35,303 nt of DNA from Streptomyces sp. ISL-36 (GTDB lineage Bacteria; Actinomycetota; Actinomycetes; Streptomycetales; Streptomycetaceae), in assembly GCF_018614205.1 (NCBI RefSeq), contig NZ_JAGGOS010000075.1:1-35303 (forward strand). Reading direction: 5' to 3'. Below, one piece after another: positions 14,999 through 22,140 of the stretch; positions within the stretch are counted from its first letter, which is position 1; each line of letters starts with the position of its first letter. The translations under genes were made by a program, and so were the position numbers. Below the pieces are notes generated by a model. That model worked only from the letters and a program-made list of their open reading frames with translations. It did no database searches and was not told the origin of the DNA.

Positions 14999-15829
14999 AT
15001 GTCCGCACAGATCTCGTTCACGACCGAGTCCCCGCAGGGGCCGCGCACGGTGTCCGTGGCGTACGAACGCAGGGGCGTGGGCGAACCGTTGCTGCTGCTC
15101 CACGGCATCGGGCACCACTGGCAGGCCTGGGAGCCGGTCCTCGACATCCTCGCCGCCGAACGCGACGTCATAGCCGTCGACCTGCCGGGCTTCGGCGCCT
15201 CGGCCGCGCTGCCGGCGGGCTGGGCGTACGACCTGTCGACCGTCGTGCCGGTGCTCGGCGCCTTCTGCGAGGCCGTGGGTGTCGAACGGCCGCACGTGGC
15301 GGGCAACTCGCTGGGCGGACTGCTCTCCCTCGAACTCGGCAGGGCGAAGCTGGTGCGCTCGGTGACCGCCCTGTCCCCCGCCGGATTCTGGTCCGAGAGC
15401 GAGCGACGGTACGCCTTCGGGACGCTGCGCGCGATGCGGGCCGCCGCGCTCTCGATGCCCGTACCGCTGATCGAGCGACTGTCCCGCAGCGCCGCCGGGC
15501 GGACCGCCCTGACCAGCACGATCTACGCCCGCCCCGCGAGGCGCTCACCCGAGGCGGCGGTCGCCGAGACGCTCGCCCTGCGCACGGCGACCGGCTTCCG
15601 GCAGACCCTGGAGGCCGGCCGGACCGTGCTGTTCTCCGACGACGTGCCCGCCGTGCCCGTCACCATCGCCTGGGGCACCCGCGACCGGCTGCTGCTGCGC
15701 AGGCAGGGCGTCCGCGCCAAGCGGACCATCCCCGCGGCCCGGCTCGTGCGGCTGCCGGGTTGCGGGCATGTGCCCATGAACGACGACCCGGCTCTTGTCG
15801 CGCGGGTGATCCTCGACGGCAGCCGCTGA
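14999..15829 (+). CDS. Alpha/beta-fold hydrolase
   Basis: The 276-residue protein shows the full catalytic set of the fold: oxyanion motif LLLLHGIG (H35-G36), nucleophile elbow GNSLGG (Ser104), acid in WGTRDRLLL (Asp229) and catalytic His in GCGHVPM (His257). The cap region is about 125-205. The substrate cannot be told; it resembles small esterase, epoxide-hydrolase-like or C-C-bond hydrolases. ATG 14999 follows AGGGAG with 7-nt spacing; the frame is open to 14942 but without similarity. It is divergent from the ECF41 sigma gene, a possible target. The 3' third (15545-15829) is overlapped on the opposite strand by the open frame of the EamA transporter. Confidence 0.9.
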   Translation: MSAQISFTTESPQGPRTVSVAYERRGVGEPLLLLHGIGHHWQAWEPVLDILAAERDVIAVDLPGFGASAALPAGWAYDLSTVVPVLGAFCEAVGVERPHVAGNSLGGLLSLELGRAKLVRSVTALSPAGFWSESERRYAFGTLRAMRAAALSMPVPLIERLSRSAAGRTALTSTIYARPARRSPEAAVAETLALRTATGFRQTLEAGRTVLFSDDVPAVPVTIAWGTRDRLLLRRQGVRAKRTIPAARLVRLPGCGHVPMNDDPALVARVILDGSR

Positions 15830-16708
15830 CCGTCCCGCCCGGCTGAACAGGCCGGTGCCCAGGGCCGCCCCGGCACCCACCAGGACACTTCCCGCGGCCT
15901 GCGGCAGACCGAAGCCACCGGTCGAGACGAGCACCGCGGTCAGCGCCGCGGCGACCGGGATCGCGCCGGTGAAGAGAGTGGCCCGCTCCATGCCGATCCG
16001 CTGAACGCCCATGTAGAACAGGACGAATCCGACGACCGTGGCCAGGGCGGCCTGCCAGACCAGGGCGCCCGCCTCCACGGCCGTCGGCAGCCGCAGGAAC
16101 ACGCCGCCGTCCACGAGCGGAGCGAGCAGGGCCGACTCGACGGCGGCGATGCCGCAGACCACGGCAGTGAGGAGCTTCGGCCCGAGCGGGCGCAGCACCG
16201 GTACGGCGAGAACGGTGAAGCCGACCTCGCCCGCCAGTGCTCCTACCGAGTAGGAGATGCCGGCCAGATCGGTACGGCCCCACCCCTGCACCGTGAACGC
16301 GCCGGCGGCGACGAGCAGAGCGCCGTACAGGACCGGACGGCTGGGCCTGCGTCCCTCCAGAAGGGGCACGAGGCCGGCGACCACGACCGGTGCGCATCCC
16401 ACCAGAACGCCGGGGACGGCGGGTTCCGCGGTGCGCTCCGCGGCGAGGACGGCGAGGTTGAAACCGACCATGCCGACGGCGGCGAGCAGGGCCAGGCGAA
16501 CCCATTGACGGGCGGTCAGCGCCCGGAGCGGAGCGAGCCCGGCCGGGCCGAGGAGAGGCAGCAGGAGGAGGCAGGCCGCGCCGTAGCGCAGGGCCTGGCC
16601 ACCGGCGTACGGGTAGTCGCCGAGGAGGCTGTTGGCGGTGAAGGAGGCACCGACGAGGGCGTAGGCGAGGGTCACGAGGAGCGCCCCTCGCAGGGAGTTC
16701 GCGTTCAT
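15545..16708 (-). CDS. EamA/DMT family transporter with a long antisense-encoded tail
   Basis: The first about 293 residues form a typical 10-helix drug/metabolite transporter of two EamA repeats (LLVTLAYALVGASFTANSLLG, ALLAAVGMVGFNLAVLAAERT, VLYGALLVAAGAF; second repeat from YSVGALAGEVGFTVLAV to GSVLVGAGAALGTGLFS). These proteins export metabolites or drugs across the membrane. The family normally ends near GTGLFSR, but here no stop occurs and the frame runs on for about 94 hydrophilic residues (VEDHPRDKSRVVVHGH...) antisense to the alpha/beta hydrolase. Total 387 residues against a usual 290-310. Either the true stop was lost or the tail is translated. Start ATG 16708 is 7 nt after TAGCGT (16721-16716), a leaderless arrangement. 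Confidence 0.82.
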   Translation of the reverse strand: MNANSLRGALLVTLAYALVGASFTANSLLGDYPYAGGQALRYGAACLLLLPLLGPAGLAPLRALTARQWVRLALLAAVGMVGFNLAVLAAERTAEPAVPGVLVGCAPVVVAGLVPLLEGRRPSRPVLYGALLVAAGAFTVQGWGRTDLAGISYSVGALAGEVGFTVLAVPVLRPLGPKLLTAVVCGIAAVESALLAPLVDGGVFLRLPTAVEAGALVWQAALATVVGFVLFYMGVQRIGMERATLFTGAIPVAAALTAVLVSTGGFGLPQAAGSVLVGAGAALGTGLFSRAGRSAAAVEDHPRDKSRVVVHGHMPATRQPHEPGRGDGPLGADALPAQQQPVAGAPGDGDGHGGHVVGEQHGPAGLQGLPEAGRRAQGERLGDRRLG

Positions 16709-16715
16709 GCTCCCG

Positions 16716-16721
16716 ACGCTA
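16716..16721 (-). promoter_or_regulatory. -10 element of the EamA gene
   Basis: Minus-strand TAGCGT lies 7 nt before ATG 16708. The GGGAG in between is too close to the ATG to serve as a ribosome-binding site, so a leaderless start is likely. Between here and 16926 (about 200 nt) I see only short repeats and the upstream region of the VanZ gene. Confidence 0.5.
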
Positions 16722-16926
16722 GGAACGCGGGCGGTCCGGTTCGAGGTCCACTTCCATGACGACTTCGGGGACCACTTCCGGGAACAGCGCCGGGAGCGCT
16801 TCGGGGTGGAGGGATCCTGCGGGAGTTCCGGCTCAAGGGCACGGCGTCCACCGGGGATCGCGTGTATCGCGGGCGTATCGAAATTCGCATACGCCACCGC
16901 AACGGCCCTCCGTCTCCCATGGAGGC

Positions 16927-17637
16927 ATGGACCACAACGCATCCCTGTCAGCACCGCCCCGCCGCACGCGCCGGATCGTGCTCCTCAGCCTGGTGATCGT
17001 CGGCGTGGCGAGTGCCCTCTTCGTCGTGCGGGGGCCGCTCATGATGGCCGCCCCGATGTGCATGGCCGGGCAGTGGCAACGCTGCTTCGGTACGTTCAAC
17101 GGTGTGGTGCTCATCACGTTGGTCGCGCTGCCGTTGGCCACGTTGGTGGTGTGGGCTCTGGCGCACCGTCGGCGTGCCGCCGGCGTCGCATCGGCGTGGC
17201 GGATGTCGCTGGCCGAGGTGGGCATGGTCCACGGGACGGTGCCGTTCCTCTGGATGACCCTGATGCCGGGCGCGGGCGCCGGCGTCGTACCCGGCCGGTT
17301 CAGCCTGGTGCCGCTGCGGGACCTGATCACGATGGGGCCGCTCGGGATCGTCGGCAACCTGCTGGTCTTCGCGTCGCTGGGGTTCTTCGCCCCGATGCGG
17401 TTCGCGGCGCTGGCGTCCGTGCCGCGGATCCTGGCGCTCGGGGCGGGCTGCTCGGTCCTGGTCGAAACGGCGCAGTACGTCCTGCGCCTTGACCGGGTGT
17501 CCTCCGTGGACGACGTACTGGTCAACGCCGCCGGCGCCGTGCTGGCCGCGCTGGTGTCGCGCCGCTGGTGGCGCACTACGACGGAGACGCCGTCGGACCG
17601 GCCTCGCCCCGCGCCGCTGCCGGTGTCGGCGGGCTGA
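16927..17637 (+). CDS. VanZ-like family membrane protein
   Basis: The 236-residue integral membrane protein has about five hydrophobic segments (IVLLSLVIVGVASALFVV at 17-34, VLITLVALPLATLVVWAL, a segment near ITMGPLGIVGNLLVFASLGFF, and ILALGAGCSVLVETAQYVL) and the VanZ hallmark VSSVDDVLVNAAGAVLAAL near residues 193-211. VanZ confers low-level teicoplanin resistance in enterococci; the wider family is of unknown function. ATG 16927 follows GGAGG closely. It precedes a two-component system on the same strand with a 68-nt gap that contains the regulator's own promoter, so it is a neighbour rather than a certain operon member. Confidence 0.85.
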   Translation: MDHNASLSAPPRRTRRIVLLSLVIVGVASALFVVRGPLMMAAPMCMAGQWQRCFGTFNGVVLITLVALPLATLVVWALAHRRRAAGVASAWRMSLAEVGMVHGTVPFLWMTLMPGAGAGVVPGRFSLVPLRDLITMGPLGIVGNLLVFASLGFFAPMRFAALASVPRILALGAGCSVLVETAQYVLRLDRVSSVDDVLVNAAGAVLAALVSRRWWRTTTETPSDRPRPAPLPVSAG

Positions 17638-17657
17638 GTCGCGTGTCCGGTGTGCAC

Positions 17658-17699
17658 ATGTCTTTGCATATGTCGGCGATATGTTGTGTTGCTTAGGCT
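17658..17699 (+). promoter_or_regulatory. Direct-repeat site and -10 of the response-regulator gene
   Basis: ATGTC or ATGTT occurs at 17658, 17670 and 17681, i.e. with 12- and 11-nt spacing, each copy with a similar A/T-rich flank (acATGTC, atATGTC, atATGTT). OmpR-family regulators bind tandem direct repeats with about 11-nt period, so autoregulation is likely. TAGGCT (17694-17699) is a -10 only 6 nt before ATG 17706, implying a leaderless mRNA. Confidence 0.6.
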
Positions 17700-17705
17700 T
17701 CGGAC

Positions 17706-18401
17706 ATGCGCGTACTGATCGTGGAGGACGAGCCCTACCTGGCCGAAGCCGTCCGTGACGGCCTCCGGCTGGAGGCGATCGCCGCCGACATCGCCGGCGA
17801 CGGCGACTCCGCCCTGGAACTGCTCAGCGTCAACTCCTACGACCTCGCGGTCCTCGACCGCGACATCCCCGGCCCCTCCGGTGACGAGGTCGCCCGGCGC
17901 ATCGTCGCCTCCGGCAGCGGCATCCCGATCCTCATGCTCACCGCCGCCGACCGGATCGACGACAAGGCGACCGGGTTCGAGCTCGGCGCCGACGACTACC
18001 TGACCAAGCCGTTCGAGCTGCGGGAGCTCGTCATGCGGCTCCGGGCGCTCGACCGCAGACGCGCATACGCCCGGCCCCCGGTCCGAGAGATCGCGGGCCT
18101 GCGCCTCGACCCCTTCCGCCGGGAGGTCTTCCGCGACGGACGCTACGTCGCGCTCACCCGCAAACAGTTCGCCGTGCTCGAAGTCCTCGTCGCCGCCGAG
18201 GGCGGGGTCGTCAGCGCGGAAGAGCTGCTGGAACGGGCCTGGGACGGGAACGCCGACCCCTTCACCAACGCCGTCCGCATCACCGTCTCCGCATTGCGCA
18301 AACGGCTCGGCGAACCATGGATCATCGCCACGGTGCCGGGCGTCGGCTACCGCATCGACACCGGCTCCGACACCACGCTCCCGGGCAGTACGCATGCGTA
18401 G
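17706..18401 (+). CDS. OmpR/PhoB-family response regulator
   Basis: The 231-residue protein has an N-terminal receiver domain (1-115) with acidic pocket EDE (7-9), phospho-acceptor Asp51 in AVLDRDIPG, Thr79 and Lys101 (YLTKPF), and a C-terminal winged-helix DNA-binding domain (about 130-222; LTRKQFAVLEVLVAAEGGVVSAEELLERAW, NAVRITVSALRKRLG, VPGVGYRI). LDRD in place of the common LDLxLP is shared with CutR-like actinobacterial regulators. The cognate kinase starts inside it (8-nt overlap, ATGCGTAG). The upstream direct repeats suggest autoregulation. Target genes are unknown; the adjacent VanZ gene is a candidate. Confidence 0.93.
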   Translation: MRVLIVEDEPYLAEAVRDGLRLEAIAADIAGDGDSALELLSVNSYDLAVLDRDIPGPSGDEVARRIVASGSGIPILMLTAADRIDDKATGFELGADDYLTKPFELRELVMRLRALDRRRAYARPPVREIAGLRLDPFRREVFRDGRYVALTRKQFAVLEVLVAAEGGVVSAEELLERAWDGNADPFTNAVRITVSALRKRLGEPWIIATVPGVGYRIDTGSDTTLPGSTHA

Positions 18402-19473
18402 ACGCCCGGGGCTCAGCGTCCGACTGAGACTCACCCTCAGCTACGCCGGGTTCCTCGCCGTCGCCGGAGCTCTCCTGCTGGCCGTGGTGTGGGGTTTCCT
18501 GCTGCGCTACGTACCCGACAACTCCCAGGGCCTTCTGTGGACCTCGCCCAACCGCTACCTCCTGGTGCGCATGTTCGCCCCCGCCGCGGCCGTGGCGATG
18601 GCCTTCCTGCTCGTGTTCGGTCTCGTCGGGGGATGGATCCTCGCCGGCCGGATGCTCGCACCGCTCACACGGATCACGACCGCGGCACGGACAGCCGGGA
18701 ACGGATCGCTGTCCCACCGGATCCACATGGAAGGCCGCCAGGACGAATTCCGTGAACTCGCCGACGCGTTCGACACCATGCTCGGACAACTCGAGTCGCA
18801 CGTCGCCGAGCAGCAGAGGTTCGCCGCGAACGCCTCCCACGAACTGCGCACCCCGCTGGCCATCTCGCAGACGCTGCTCGACGTCGCCCGTAGGGACCCC
18901 ACGCGGGACCGAGACGAGCTCTTCGAACGCCTGCAGGCTGTCAATACGCGCGCTATCGACCTCACCGAGGCCCTCCTGCTGCTCAGCCGCAGCGACCGCG
19001 GGAACGTCACCCGCGAGAGCGTCGACCTCTCCCTCGTCGCCGAAGAGGCCGCCGAAACCCTGCTCCCCCTCGCCGAACATCGCGGGATCACGCTCGACGT
19101 CACCGGCGCAGCGACACGGACCAGCGGCTCCGCGGAGCTCCTGCTGCGGATGGTGACGAACCTCGTCCAGAACGCCATCGTCCACAACCTCCCCGCCGGG
19201 GGCACCGTGACGGTCCACACCGAAGCGCAAGGCGACGCGAGCCTGGTGCGGGTCGAGAACACGGGCCGTCCGCTCCCACCGGAACTGGTGCCGACCCTCA
19301 CCGAACCCTTCCAGCGCGGAACGGAACGCGTACGCACCGACGAGCACGCCGGCGTCGGCCTCGGCCTCGCCATCGTGCACAGCATCGTCCGCGCCCACGA
19401 CGGGACCCTCGACCTGGTCCCCCGCCCCGCCGGCGGTCTCCTCGTCACGGTGCGGCTTCCCGGCATGCCGTAG
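18394..19473 (+). CDS. Sensor histidine kinase
   Basis: This 359-residue membrane kinase has TM1 at about 14-35, a very short extracytoplasmic stretch (about 36-58), TM2 at about 60-84, HAMP (85-137; PLTRITTAARTAGNGSLSHRI), HisKA with His149 in FAANASHELRTPLA, and HATPase_c (about 240-357) with N-box NLVQNAIVHN (256-265) and G-boxes around GVGLGLAIVHS. With only about 25 residues outside, it probably senses a membrane or envelope signal rather than a soluble ligand; intramembrane-sensing kinases for cell-wall antibiotics share this layout. It is translationally coupled to its regulator. A terminator hairpin follows at 19540. Confidence 0.92.
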   Translation: MRRRPGLSVRLRLTLSYAGFLAVAGALLLAVVWGFLLRYVPDNSQGLLWTSPNRYLLVRMFAPAAAVAMAFLLVFGLVGGWILAGRMLAPLTRITTAARTAGNGSLSHRIHMEGRQDEFRELADAFDTMLGQLESHVAEQQRFAANASHELRTPLAISQTLLDVARRDPTRDRDELFERLQAVNTRAIDLTEALLLLSRSDRGNVTRESVDLSLVAEEAAETLLPLAEHRGITLDVTGAATRTSGSAELLLRMVTNLVQNAIVHNLPAGGTVTVHTEAQGDASLVRVENTGRPLPPELVPTLTEPFQRGTERVRTDEHAGVGLGLAIVHSIVRAHDGTLDLVPRPAGGLLVTVRLPGMP

Positions 19474-19539
19474 GCAGAGGCTTTCGGGTTCGTTGCGAGA
19501 ACCTGCGGGCTTCGGCCCGGCGGCCGTCGCACCGGCGCA

Positions 19540-19574
19540 CCGGCTGCCCTGGGATGTGAACTCGGGGCAGCCGG
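19540..19574. terminator. Terminator after the two-component operon
   Basis: CCGGCTGCCC (19540-19549) and GGGCAGCCGG (19565-19574) form a perfect 10-bp stem with a 15-nt loop, 66 nt after the kinase stop. The GC-rich stretch just before it (19505-19535) can also pair. Confidence 0.75.
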
Positions 19575-19597
19575 AGGCACTGCCGTGGCGTGCTTCG

Positions 19598-19603
19598 TAG
19601 GAT
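19598..19603 (+). promoter_or_regulatory. -10 element of the double-VOC gene
   Basis: TAGGAT matches the Streptomyces -10 consensus and lies 7 nt before ATG 19611 with no ribosome-binding site, so the mRNA is probably leaderless. It starts 24 nt after the preceding terminator. Confidence 0.68.
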
Positions 19604-19610
19604 CGCCGGC

Positions 19611-20351
19611 ATGGCGCTGCGACCTGTTCAGGTGAACGTAAAGGCTCTTGACGGCTCGGCGGTCGGCCGGTTCTGGGCGGAGGCGCTCGGCTGGAGTGCT
19701 TACAGCCCCGGCGTGACCACCTACGTCGGACCCGCCGGCGGCCTCGTCTGGCCGGACCCGGTCGCCGTCTGCGTCGATGTCGTTCCCGTACCGGAACCCA
19801 AGACGACGACGAAGAACCGTGTGCACCTCGATCTCGCCACCACCTCCGCGGCCCATCAGGCGGAGTTGGTCGCGCGCCTCCAGGCCCTCGGAGCGACGCC
19901 CGCCGACGTGGGCCAGGGCAGAGTGCCGTGGACGGTCCTCGCCGACCCGGAGGGCAACGAGTTCTGCGTGCTGGAGCCTCGGGAGATCTACCGGGACACC
20001 GGGCGGATCGCCCGGGTGGTGGTCGACTGCGCGGATCCGCGGGCCATGGCCCGGTTCTGGGGTGAGGCGATGGACTGGACCCTGCACGAGGTGACCGGCG
20101 ATCATGCGGTGTTGCGCTCCGCCAAGGGTGTCGGCCCGTATCTCGAGTTCCTCCGTACGCCCGGTGTGAAGACGGTGCCGGACCGCGTCCATCTCGACCT
20201 GCTGCCGTACGCCGGTGACGACAAGGAAGCCGAGGTGGCCCGGTTGCGGGCCCTCGGCGCGACCGACCTCGACCTCGGCCAGGGCGACGTCCCGTGGACG
20301 TGCCTGACCGACCCTGAGGGCCACGAGTTCTGCGTCCTCGCGCTGTCCTGA
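19611..20351 (+). CDS. Two-domain VOC (glyoxalase-like) protein
   Basis: The 246-residue protein is a tandem duplication of the VOC domain. Half 1 (about 1-122) runs from LRPVQVNVKALDGSAVGRFWAEALGW to DPEGNEFCVLEP; half 2 (about 130-245) runs from RIARVVVDCADPRAMARFWGEAMDW to DPEGHEFCVLALS. Each half has LHLDL-type strands (VHLDLATTS, VHLDLLPYA) and a LGA...(D)LGQG(R/D)VPWT(V/C)L segment. It is a fused version of the fold seen at 2286-2630. Substrate unknown; enzyme or ligand-binding roles are both possible. The start is fixed by the -10 element. Confidence 0.86.
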   Translation: MALRPVQVNVKALDGSAVGRFWAEALGWSAYSPGVTTYVGPAGGLVWPDPVAVCVDVVPVPEPKTTTKNRVHLDLATTSAAHQAELVARLQALGATPADVGQGRVPWTVLADPEGNEFCVLEPREIYRDTGRIARVVVDCADPRAMARFWGEAMDWTLHEVTGDHAVLRSAKGVGPYLEFLRTPGVKTVPDRVHLDLLPYAGDDKEAEVARLRALGATDLDLGQGDVPWTCLTDPEGHEFCVLALS

Positions 20352-20395
20352 CGCGGAGTCCTGTGCCGTGGTCTCGAAGCGGCATACTCGTCCGC

Positions 20396-21955
20396 GTGGA
20401 ACCGCAGGGGGCAAGATCGTCAGACAGAATCGTGATGGCCTTGGATGAGACAGCCGCCACGGGCCGAGGTCCACACGCCGGAGGGGACCGTTTTGAATGC
20501 GGGCCTCCGGCGGGGAGCGGTCACCTCGTTCCGACGGGCGGGCAGCCGGCGTGGGAGTTGTTGCTTCCGGCGGCCGCCGCCCCGGCCCGGCGGCGTGGCA
20601 GGGCACTTCAGGAGGCGCTGCGCGAGGCGGTGCGCACGGGCCGTCTCATGGCCGGGACCCGGCTGCCGTCGAGCCGCGAGCTCGCCGCCGACCTCGGTGT
20701 CTCGCGGGGTCTGGTGACCGAGGCGTACGAGCAGCTCACGGCCGAGGGCTATCTGCGCAGCGGCCGCGGGTCCGGCACGTGGGTGGGCGACGCGGCGCGG
20801 GCGGCCGCCTCGCAGCCCGCACGGGATCTGGCACCGCGCACACCCGGCGTGCGGGTGGACTTCCACCCCGGTACACCGGACCTGGCACTCTTCCCCCGAG
20901 CCGCCTGGGCCGCGGTACAGCGTTCGGTTCTGGCGGGGCTGCCCCATCGGGCGCTCGGCTATCCCGATCCGCGCGGGCTGCCGGAGCTGCGGACCGCGCT
21001 GGCGGGGATGCTGGCCCGGCGGCGCGGCGTGGTGGCCGATCCCGAACGGCTCGTGGTGTGCTCGGGCGTGGCACAGGCGTCGACCCTGATGGGCTTCGTC
21101 CTGCGGGCGCGGGGGATCGCCACCGTCGGCATCGAGGACCCCGGCAGCCCGGAGCACAGCCGGCTGTTCGCCTCCACCGGCGTGGAGACGACGTGGCTGC
21201 CGATGGACGAGGAGGGGCTGCTGCCCGGTCCGCTCGCCGCGTCGGGGGTACGGGCCGTGGTGACCACCCCCTCGCACCAGTTCCCCTCCGGGATCGCGTA
21301 CTCCGCGACCCGCCGTGCCGCGCTCCTGGAGTGGGCGCGGGCGGTGGACGGCTACATCCTCGAGGACGACTACGACGGCGACTTCCGTTACGACCGGGCG
21401 CCGGTCGGCGCACTGCAGGGGCTCGATCCGGAACGGGTCGCGTACACCGGCTCGGTGAGCAAGTCGCTCGCGCCGGGGCTGCGGCTCGGCTGGATGCTGG
21501 TGCCGGAGGACCTGGTGGCGGAGGTCGTGGAGCGCAAGCGGACCATGGACCTGGGCAATCCGGCCCTGGACCAGGCGCTGCTCGCGGAGTTCGTGACCCG
21601 CGGCGGCTACGACCGGCAGCTGCGACGCTGCCAGCGCGCGTACCGGGAGCGGCGGGACGCCTTGGTCGCGGCTCTGGAGGAGCACTTCCCGGGCACCGGG
21701 GTGAGCGGGATCGCGGCCGGGCTGCACATCATCGCGCGCCTGCCGCGGCGTTACGGTCCGCCCGCGCGCTTCGTGGAGCGGGCGGCGTCCGCCGGGGTCG
21801 CCCTGCGCCCCCTGGAGGAGTACGGGACGGCACGGCCGACGGACGGAGCCGTCCGGCTGGTCATCGGGTACGCCCACCTGACCCCGTCCGAGATCGCGCG
21901 GGGGATCCAGCTGGCGGCGGAGGCATGCGGGGCCGGCGGGGTTCGTCGAGCCTGA
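20396..21955 (+). CDS. MocR-type (GntR-aminotransferase) transcriptional regulator
   Basis: The 519-residue protein fuses an N-terminal GntR winged HTH (about 60-125; LQEALREAVRTGRLMAGTRLPSSRELAADLGVSRGLVTEAYEQL, SGRGSGTWV) to a fold-type I aminotransferase domain (about 150-515) with LEDDYDGDFRYDRAPVGAL and PLP-lysine motif TGSVSKSLAPGLRLGW. MocR proteins such as PdxR sense PLP or amino-acid derivatives and control vitamin B6 or amino-acid genes. No pdxST or transporter lies beside it. GTG 20396 is 7 nt after CATACT (20383-20388), a plausible leaderless start; ATG 20435 is the alternative. The stop is followed at once by 9-bp tandem repeats. Confidence 0.88.
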   Translation: MEPQGARSSDRIVMALDETAATGRGPHAGGDRFECGPPAGSGHLVPTGGQPAWELLLPAAAAPARRRGRALQEALREAVRTGRLMAGTRLPSSRELAADLGVSRGLVTEAYEQLTAEGYLRSGRGSGTWVGDAARAAASQPARDLAPRTPGVRVDFHPGTPDLALFPRAAWAAVQRSVLAGLPHRALGYPDPRGLPELRTALAGMLARRRGVVADPERLVVCSGVAQASTLMGFVLRARGIATVGIEDPGSPEHSRLFASTGVETTWLPMDEEGLLPGPLAASGVRAVVTTPSHQFPSGIAYSATRRAALLEWARAVDGYILEDDYDGDFRYDRAPVGALQGLDPERVAYTGSVSKSLAPGLRLGWMLVPEDLVAEVVERKRTMDLGNPALDQALLAEFVTRGGYDRQLRRCQRAYRERRDALVAALEEHFPGTGVSGIAAGLHIIARLPRRYGPPARFVERAASAGVALRPLEEYGTARPTDGAVRLVIGYAHLTPSEIARGIQLAAEACGAGGVRRA

Positions 21956-21989
21956 CGGACCGGACGGACCGGACGGGCCGGCGGGCCGG
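21955..21989. repeat. 9-bp tandem repeat starting at the MocR stop codon
   Basis: ACGGACCGG at 21955 and 21964, ACGGGCCGG at 21973, CGGGCCGG at 21982; the first A is the last base of the TGA. Further G-rich runs continue to about 22040. No gene lies between 21956 and 22140. Confidence 0.88.
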
Positions 21990-22048
21990 CGGGGACGGGG
22001 CGGTGCCCACGACGGAGGGGCCGGGGGGCCGGGGGGCGTGCCCGTTCT

Positions 22049-22070
22049 GTTCATACGGGGTTCGTGTGCG
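22049..22070 (+). promoter_or_regulatory. PHO-box-like direct repeat upstream of phoD
   Basis: GTTCATACGGG (22049-22059) is followed without gap by GTTCGTGTGCG (22060-22070). Streptomyces PhoP binds 11-nt direct repeats whose conserved part is GTTCA. A weak -10-like TAGGCA (22087-22092) lies at the right distance for the repeat to cover the -35. Phosphate-starvation control is also expected from the gene's product. Confidence 0.68.
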
Positions 22071-22140
22071 CGCCGTCCCCGACCAGTAGGCATGGGGCGG
22101 CACCACGGACCCACCCGGACCCGCACCTGGAGGCACCTCG

